Positions 56,638 through 64,000 of a DNA stretch of 64,000 nt are shown piece by piece. A program made the translations under genes and the position numbers. Origin of the DNA: Bimuria novae-zelandiae CBS 107.79 (lineage: Eukaryota > Ascomycota > Dothideomycetes > Pleosporales > Didymosphaeriaceae); NCBI GenBank assembly GCA_010015655.1, contig ML976660.1:1228054-1292053 (forward strand), given 5' to 3'. The notes under the pieces were generated by a model that did no database searches, was not told the DNA's origin, and saw only the letters and a list, made by a program, of their open reading frames with translations. The number at the start of each line of letters is the position of its first letter. Within the stretch, counting starts at the first letter, position 1.

Positions 56638-57386
56638 GGTTGTGGTGACGTCGTGGGCGTCGTGCGATATGCCGTGGGGGCGGAGGTAGTGGCGTGGGGT
56701 TCGGCGTGGTTTTCATATAATGAACGGGGAAGATGTTTAGCGAAGATAGAAAGGAACGGGGAGGAGGGGAGAAAAGGTGTTGTCTGGGTGGTAGCGGAGG
56801 CGAGATTGAGTTGAGGTCAAGACTACGCATCTTGGGATGGCGATCTGGTGGACCTCGGCATCTTAATCCTAGTATGTGTGTGACTAGCCGGACTGGGATA
56901 TCTCCACCGCGGAGGAATGAGTGGCGGCCGATTTATGAATCCTTGCGTGTATAGGTGTTGCTGCTCTATGTCGGTGGAAAAGCAGACATGTTGTGGGCGG
57001 ATTGAACCCTCGTGAACCGTACGTTGTACCATACAGAGGTCGGTGAGCCTGAAATAAGCGTCGGTCTGGCGTGCAATATCTGTCCACTGCATCTGCATGG
57101 CATATCGTGGGGAACACTGCGTATATATAAGGTTGCGAGTCGATGTCTAACCCCCTGTGCACAGCGCGTTAGGTGAATAGTAATTTGCTAAGAAGATTAA
57201 TGCTACCTGCACCCTCGACCCAGGGGTATCTTATGTGTTACCAAAATGATGCCAAATCCAAATAAACGCCTCGCAGGACAGATCCATTCAATACCGATGG
57301 CCCTTGTACTACCGAGCCTTGTAAAGTGTGCGGTACTTAGACCTGCGCAGTCGGTGCACCATCCCAGTAATGAACGGTAGTGCAGT
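56638..57386. other. intergenic between tandem minus-strand genes
   Basis: Promoter of the hydrolase gene and 3' flank of the cyclin gene. No coding signal. Confidence 0.55.
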
Positions 57387-58461
57387 CTACCCATCTAGTT
57401 CACCCTCTTCACTCATGACCTCATCCCCACCATTCCCGTTCTCATTCCCATTTCCATTGCCAACACCATTGGACGGTTCGGGTTCAGGCTCTCGTTTAGG
57501 TGACGGCATAGGGTGCTGGCCTGGTGTTGGGGTGTCAAAGTAGTTACCGTCTTCCGGCGACCGCAGACCCGCGTAGATATTCGGTTCGCCGTCTTTATTG
57601 GGCACCGACTCGTATAGATCCGCCATGTAGTTACACGCGCGGCGGATGTCGCGCAGCTTGACGCACTGCACCTCCCACCACGGTTGCTCGCCTTCGTCCG
57701 GCAGCTGCAGTTCGACGAGGCGCGCGCCGGCATACAGGGATGCCGCGGCGATGGTGCGCGACGTGAAGAGTAGGCATAGCTGGGTGAGACACGAGTCGGA
57801 GAGGAAGGCCCAGGCGGCGTTGCGCAGACGTTTGTTGTGCTCGACGTTGTAGTATTTCAACATGTCGTACATGGTCTTGTACGGCGGCTCGACGTTCATG
57901 TCGAAGCACAGCGATTCGAGGAGCACGTCTTCGGAGTAGAGAATTGTGTCGCGCCACTTCCAAAAGTCTTTGGTCTGCTCATCGACGAGCTTGTTCGGGT
58001 CCTTGAGCGCGACACGCACGCAGGCCACGACGAGCTCTTTCATCTTGCGCACGTTCTCCTCGACCTTGGTGGCGAGGAATAGAGCCGTCGCGGCGATTTG
58101 CTGGTGGGCTTTCAGATCAGGCTCGGCGCCGACTTTGGAGGAGGGGGCTGCTTACGTAGTGGTGCAGCGGCTTGTAGCCCGGGCGGGCCTTCAAGCTGTT
58201 GCGCATCAGGTAGCGATTGAAGAAGACGGCGGCGGTGCTGAGCGTCGTCTGCGGCAGCTTGAGCATCATGCCGACCTGCAGGATGAAATTGACGCCTTTC
58301 CGCCGCAGCGCGCGCTCTTCGTCGGGCGTCATGCCGTCGACGATGGTGGGCGCCTGCAGCAGCTCGTCTTCTGTGAATATCCATTGCTCTTCGGCTTCGG
58401 CGACGGCAGGCGGTGGTGGACGCGGCCGCTCCCGTACCGGGGGCGCTGGCGTGGTCATCAT
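57387..58461 (-). CDS. pch1: transcriptional cyclin, Pch1/cyclin T-K type
   Basis: Exons 58461..58156 and 58100..57387 give 339 residues, close to fission yeast Pch1. The start is a tandem ATG (MMTTPAPP) and the frame is open upstream without family features. First cyclin box: IFTEDELLQAPTIVDGM, RKGVNFILQVGMMLKLPQTTLSTAAVFFNRY, then HHY|QIAATALFLATKVEENVRKMKEL across the 55-base intron. The second box is recognisable at DMNVEPPYKTMYDMLKYY and AASLYAGARLVELQLP. The tail is Asn/Gly- and Glu-rich. The partner should be the Cdk9-type kinase that phosphorylates the RNA polymerase II CTD and Spt5 (P-TEFb). Cyclin K (CTDK-like) is the nearest alternative. Confidence 0.9.
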
Positions 58462-59270
58462 GGCGAGTAAGGCTTGCGAGGTGTGTTGGAAGTCGCTGCG
58501 TTGTCGGGAGAAGAAGACGGGTGCGCGGTTGTCCGAGGGTAAAAGCGAGCTTCGATTTTGTGGTATGACTCTCAGCCGGCAGTTGCGGAAGCAGCGCCTC
58601 GCACGCAGGGAACCATCGGGGAAAGTCTGTGGTGGAGCGCTACTGGGTATTGTGAGAGGGTCCACGGGCAACGCACAATACGATGCCGTCGAAAGTTGCT
58701 GATGGGCTGGGCCCTGCCGAGGAAGAGCCGTGCATATGCAGGGTCTGCGAATCGGCCAATCAGCGCTATTCACCCCACCCCCCTCTTCAACGCTCTGACT
58801 CTGTTTCCAAAGTGGACATGCGAAAGTGTGTTGCTGACTAAGTTCGATAGCTCGTGTTATCTCATCATGGTGTCGAGCGTATTTACTTTGCCATCACAGC
58901 GGCACAGGATACCCGCTTAGACGAGTAGTTTGTCACGAGACGTCTCACATACCTACCGGAGTCAAGTACGGCGGCGAAGAGAGCTGCCCTACTCGCGGTT
59001 GCTCGGTCTCGACTCTCGAGAGCATTGCTCCTGTGCAGTAGATGATTGATGTGATAGGAGCTGCACCGCGTGTGAGGAAGCTTGTCTTGATGCGTCTCAA
59101 CGTAGTCGACTCACATCGGCATTTTTTGACCTGATCAATTGCCTGCGATCAGAAGTAAAGTAGCATATTTAACACCCACATAAACACAGTGATCGCGACT
59201 GCATATGTATTACACGCTGCAAGAGTTACCATTTATTTACAATCCTTCCATCAATACCTCATTGGGCTCA
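58462..59270. other. intergenic, no gene seen
   Basis: Promoter of the cyclin gene and 3' flank of the MFS gene. Short unrelated frames only. Confidence 0.55.
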
Positions 59271-61335
59271 TCAAACCGCATCTCCCTCCCTCTCCTTCCC
59301 CTCACCATGCAGCTCACTCTTCATCCTCTGCAACCTCTTGGCCACATTCATACTCAAGTACTTTTCAAAATTCGGGCTCAGCGCGCTAAAAATAATCAAC
59401 AGCACGCCAAACGGAATCGTCGCATAAAACACAACCCTGAAGCTCTCTAGATACGCCTTTTGTGTCGCTGCGCCCGCCGCCGCGATGATCTCGGGTGTAA
59501 TGCCCGGTACGGCGGTGAAGTTGCCAGCCGTGATGCCCGCGAAGAGTTGCGGAAGGGACGACGCGGGAAGCCCGGCGCCCGTGGCAGCAGGGACGACGAA
59601 CTCAGGGAGGTAGGTCGCGACTTTGTTCTGCAGGATGGAGACGTAGACGGTTTGCGCGACGGCGCCGCCGATGGCGCGGATGGAGCCGAGGACGCCCGTC
59701 GCGAGGCCGATATCTTGGGATTCCCAGAGGAGCGTCACGCCCGGAAAGGAGATGTTGTCGACCCAGCCGATGACGAAGGTGGCGAGCACGCCGAGCGTGA
59801 TGAAGGTTGCGTACGCGTCGGGCTGCAGACCGGCTTCGCTGGCGAGGAAGGCGGTGCCCATGGTGGAGAGGATGATGAGCTGCCATTTAACTTTTGGCAA
59901 GTACGAGAGAGCGAAGCCGCCGAAGACTTGGCCAAGCAGGATGCCACCGCCGACGACGGAAGAGGCCCAGCCGATCTTGATCACGTCGGTTGTGTAGACG
60001 GTGCCGAGGATGGTGGGCCAGAGGACGGTGAGAGCGTAGTAGACCATAGCGCCGACAGTGGCAACCATGACGATGGCGACGTATTCGAGCTTCTTGAAGA
60101 GGCGAGGTGGCATGATAGCCTGGCCCTTGAATACGTATTGCTCGTATAAGCCGAATGCAACGAGTGTGAGAGCTCCCAGAATGACGGTGCAGAGGACGGC
60201 AGCTTCGATGCAGGTTAGCAAGCTTCCAGATTAGAATGCGGGATGGAGTACGTACCCGACGTCCATGAGTATGTTGTACCACCCCAGCTTAGCCCGATCA
60301 AAAAGAGTACGGTGCCGGCGATGAACAGGAAGATGCCAATAAAATCAAGGTCCTTGAACTGCTCCCATTTCGTCTTACCGGAGACGTGCAACTGGTCGTA
60401 CGTGGGAGGATGGTAGAGGAACTGGTACAAGATGAGAGTGATGCCAGAGAGGATGATGCCGAGGTAGTAAGACCATCTCCACCCAGCTGCCGTTTTCAAG
60501 ATAAACGTCCGAGCAATGATCGGTCCAAAGACTGTCTATGGTCAGCGTGCTTCTACTTTATAGCGCCATAGCGCAAGATTTGGGTACAGGGAGAAAACCT
60601 ACCAGCAAAAGGCAGCGACGATAAAAAGACCAACGTCACGATCGGTCCTCTGTGCTTATTTGGAACCAACTCTCCAAGTACGATTCCGAACGACAGCTGA
60701 CCTGCTGCAGCGATGCCGTTCATCAAATTTGCTCCCACGAGGGTATTGATATTTTGAGCAGTACCGCCAACAATGCATCCAGCGAGACCAAGAAAACTGG
60801 TTCCCATGACCATCCATTTGCGACCGAAGATGTCTGACAAGCGGCCTACGAGGAGGAACCCGATCGCTGAGCCAATAGTCCAGATGGTTGCTACCCAGTT
60901 CAGGTTATCAGAGGGGCCGATATCCTCGTTGATCAGAAGTCTGCGAAATGTCAGTACAGGTTTATAAGTAAAAAATCCCGCTATAGCAAAGGAGAGTTCA
61001 TGAAAAGAAGGACTTACAGTGTGTTTGCTGGTAGCACCCATCCGAGGTAGGCGCAAATGCTGCCGCAGCAAACGGCCTGAAAAAGTGGTCAGTATGACCG
61101 TTCCCTCAAAGTGCCACATAAAACTTACAGTGACGGTGCCAATGAATTGGATACTCCAGAAATACCCCTTCGGCATCTCTTCTAAAGCGCCTCCGATGGC
61201 GTGAGTATCGACGAGATCGACATGTCCGTCAGCGTGCACTTTCTTGACAACATGCACATCCTCGAAATAAGTGGTGTCTGTCTCATTCTTCTCGGTTGAT
61301 TCTGCCATGACCACTGAGGCCTTTTCTTCGGCCAT
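59271..61335 (-). CDS. MFS transporter, TRI12/siderophore-drug efflux family (14 helices)
   Basis: Exons: 61335..61129, 61076..61018, 60940..60603, 60531..60256, 60202..59271, giving 603 residues, the normal length of 14-helix pumps. Family blocks: PKGYFWSIQFIGTVTAVCC, LGWVLPANTLLLINEDIGPS, motif A GRLSDIFGRKW, NGIAAAGQLSFGIVLGELVPNKHRGP, GPIIARTFI, TAAGWRWSYYLGII, HPPTYDQLHVSGKTKWEQ, GWASSVVGGGILLGQVFGG and FLSPNFEKYLSMNVAKRLQ-like residues at the end. It exports a small molecule by proton antiport at the plasma membrane. In this family substrates include trichothecenes, drugs and siderophores, and none can be assigned here. No synthase gene is nearby. Intron 4 uses an AAG acceptor. It lies next to the AT-rich block. 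Confidence 0.94.
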
Positions 61336-61910
61336 GTAAGGCACGAGCGACCCGGGATGAAGGTCTATCGCAAGCGAACGAGGCGATGAGTCCAAAGGCG
61401 ATAAAACGTCTTTCCACAACGACAATAGGCAATAGGGAGAATCGGGTCCCGAGGTTTGGAGCTTGCACCGCAAAGCGACACAGCCACACTACAAGAGTCT
61501 GCAACTTCTCGCGGCTGCAGGCTGCATGTACAGCGAGACATGGCGTTTATACCGTCAACGGACGGTCTAGGATGCTCGGGACTCTTCAACCGCAAGCGCA
61601 TTCGGAGCGAAGCCCGTTAGCTTAATCCAAATCGCGGGGTTCGCCTTCCGTTGTCTGTAGTGTGGATTGGGTGGAGGTAACTCGCCCGACCTATGCGGGG
61701 GATCCGCTAATTAGCGTCTGGCACGAGCCAATACTCAAGGAGTGCAAGCCGGAGTCGGAGCCAGACCGCGCGGCCACGCAGATACGAAGAACCGGCGTAT
61801 CTTCGGGTGATCTAGTGCATTATTATGCTGTGCAGAATTCCGTCCCGACCCACTCCAGGCAGGCGCTGAGTGGCTGCACCGTTGTTAGGTAATCGCCTTC
61901 CCCGCTTTTA
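61336..61910. other. MFS promoter and boundary of the AT-rich block
   Basis: Ordinary base composition up to about 61900, where it changes within a few dozen bases to strongly AT-rich DNA. No gene is seen. Confidence 0.6.
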
Positions 61911-64000
61911 TCACCGTATATATAAATTTTATATAAGAAATAATATAATAGAGAAAAATTAACTTACTAAAAAGTAAAAATAAGTAATAAGTTGCCTATA
62001 GTAAATACAAAATGCTAAGTACTTAAAAAAGGAAGGCTTTAAAGGTGTTTAACGCTAGCCGCAACCCTCTAAAGAAGCGTAAAAACATCCTATAAAGGGC
62101 ACCCTTGCGCGTCCTACGATTTGTAGGCCTAGAGGAAGGATCTACAGAGGAAGAAGGACCCACAGAGGAGGAAGGACCTATAGAGGAAGGACCCACAGAG
62201 AAAGGACCTATAGAGGAAGGACCTCTGCCAGAGGGCGATAATAGTGTTAACGATAATAACGTTAATATATATATTAATAATTACCCTAAAAATAAAGAAT
62301 CTTAATTAGTTTAAAGGCCTATAACGCTAAAAAATTCTATAAGTAGGTAATTATTTAATAAAAAAATATTTAATAATAATTAGAATTTAAGAATTTAAGA
62401 ATTTTTTGAAAAGTTAACGCGCTAACGCCGCTAAAAGTTATACTAAAAATTAATAATAATAGTTAAAGGTGTAATAGGGGGGTATTTAATAAATTATTAA
62501 AATTATATAAAGTTAAACTATATATTATTTATTACTAGTGCGCGTTCCTACGCAAAAAGAAAATAAAAATTAAATTTAATATTAAAATAAAAATATATAC
62601 GTACTTCTATGTAGAGCTTTAGCACTAAGTAGACAAAGTTATATAAAGATTTATATAATTAATTCTACTAATTAAAATAGTAGTTAAAAATTTAACTATA
62701 GTTATATATACACTAAGGGTGCCTAAGCGATAAAGACTTATATAGTTACTTAAGTATAATAATAGCGTTATATTTATGCAGCTTATTAAGCATACGTATA
62801 AGTTAAAAAAAGGGTCTATTACTAAGATTATTTAAGTTAACTTTAATTTAACGCTAGGAGAGCTAGAAACTAGTTAAAATAGTTAGACGCATAATATAGG
62901 GATATTAGGCTAATAAAGCTTTTAAAGCTCTCTGCCGCGACTTACTATAACTTATTGCTAGTTATATAATATACTAAATGTTCTCGCGTATACTGTCGTT
63001 GGCAAGGGTCCTATAGTCGCCATACGCGATAAATGGTAATGTCAGGATACTTACTATGCTAACTATCTATACGTGTGCTAGGTTAAACGTACGCGTAGGC
63101 AACCTAATTATTTTAAGAACTATTACTTGGTAAATAGTACTATAGTAGCGGCATAGGCGCGCCATATAATGAATGATAAGTATATAATTAATAAACTATA
63201 TAATAATATACGTCTAAGTCTATTACTAGCTAGAGAGAGAACTATAAAGGAGAAGACCTTATAAAAATTAGCTAAAAAAGGTACTAAATTTAAGCTTAAT
63301 ATAAATAACTTTAAAACGTAATTAATACTAACTCGCTCTCTATAAGTTAATTAATATAAAATTAAATTATTAGCTAATAGTACTAGATTTAGGCGCTTAA
63401 TATAACGCTTTTTATAACTTTAAAAAGTTTATTAGCGTAGTAACACTTAATTTATAAAAATATAATAAAGCTTACCTATTAAACTTAGCACTTTTTAATT
63501 AGTAAAAAAAGTAGGTAATAGCTAAAAAAAGTGTATAAAGTTAAAAAAGTACTTATTAACGTTATTAAACATAGGTAACTTAACCTTACTATACTTATAG
63601 ATCTATCTAACGCGAAGATACTATACGCTATATAAAAGTAGTATTTTAAGTTATTAGTGCTATTGCTTCTCTACTTTTATAAAATTGCAATTTTATAGCG
63701 ATCTAAGTATAATAGGCTTACGGAGAGCGATAAGGAGGACGCTATAGGTATATATAAAATAAATTAAAAGTAAAAAGTATAATAGGCTACATTTAGTTAT
63801 TGCCTCGGATCCTTAATCCTTAGTTATGCGAACCCTAGATATATAAGTTTAACGTCTAAAGCTTAACTTTGGACCCTTTATTAAATTTATAAATATTCTT
63901 TTAGCACTTTTAGCTTCTTAAGCATCTAGCTTTTTATACTAAATTTAATTACTTTTACCTATTGTAGGATAAGTAGATTTTAAATATAATTATAAAATAA
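61911..64000. repeat. AT-rich, RIP-like degenerate block (continues past window)
   Basis: From about 61911 to the window end the sequence is dominated by TA, AA and TT steps. CpA/TpG are scarce and almost every frame is cut by TAA/TAG. This is the pattern left by repeat-induced point mutation on transposons. A less AT-rich island at about 62980-63180 (CGTATACTGTCGTTGGCAAG onward) may be the least mutated part of the old element, but I cannot identify a reverse transcriptase or transposase in it. The right end is not reached. Confidence 0.85.
62131..62227. repeat. short G/A-rich minisatellite inside the AT-rich block
   Basis: Five or six imperfect copies of a 15-18 base unit built on GAGGAAGGACCYAYA, with the C positions partly changed to T. 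Read on the plus strand it gives Glu-Glu-Gly-Pro repeats in one short frame (62105-62305). Confidence 0.8.

Noticed and set aside
62930..63180. identifiable reverse transcriptase in the AT-rich block
   Set aside because: I tried the frames of the least mutated island on both strands and found no YXDD, integrase or transposase motif that I could defend.

Overview
The window is nuclear DNA of a filamentous ascomycete (Pezizomycotina, most likely a Dothideomycete). The evidence is short 39-80 base introns with GTRNGT donors, CTAAC/CTGAC branch sites and C/T/AAG acceptors, fungal-only protein families (a HET domain, a TRI12-type MFS pump, a DUF3292-like protein, fungal PARP-type zinc fingers), moderately GC-rich genic DNA, and a sharp switch to a TA-rich, RIP-like block at the right end. 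I spliced gene models by hand from the sequence. Genus-level assignment is not possible.

Layout. 1-9 kb: the 3' end of an unknown gene, a membrane protein with a predicted coiled tail, a gene broken by a 225-base N gap beside an AQEDS tandem repeat, and a four-exon DUF3292-like membrane protein. 9-18 kb is gene-poor, with an acidic conserved protein (12.5-13.2 kb) and one doubtful small Cys-rich protein. 18-23 kb is the most accessory-like part: a MAPEG-family protein, a small four-exon secreted Cys-rich protein, and a decayed HET-domain gene.

23-36 kb: a kinesin (kinesin-6-like), a PRMT1-type arginine methyltransferase with two microexons, an eight-exon unknown protein, riboflavin synthase divergent from a mitochondrial class III CoA-transferase, and a PHD-finger protein with an in-frame TAG before a further coding-like stretch.

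36-53 kb: RRP3 (DEAD-box helicase) and SSF1 (Brix protein), both ribosome-assembly factors, share a 238-base divergent promoter. They are followed by a SAC3-like protein, a PAQR/adiponectin-receptor-like membrane protein, a PARP-type zinc-finger nuclear protein divergent from a large mitochondrial protein (possibly CIA84-like), and a 773-residue disordered protein with a strong hairpin upstream.

53-62 kb: seipin and an HSL-type lipase/esterase lie tail to tail and both plausibly act on neutral lipid. Then come a cyclin of the Pch1/cyclin T-K type and a TRI12-family MFS efflux pump next to the AT-rich block (61.9-64.0 kb). The core genes are mostly housekeeping and I see no biosynthetic cluster. 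The most novel-looking items are the secreted Cys-rich gene beside the HET relic, the TAG-interrupted PHD gene, the microexons, the stop-free introns of length divisible by three, and the leader hairpin.
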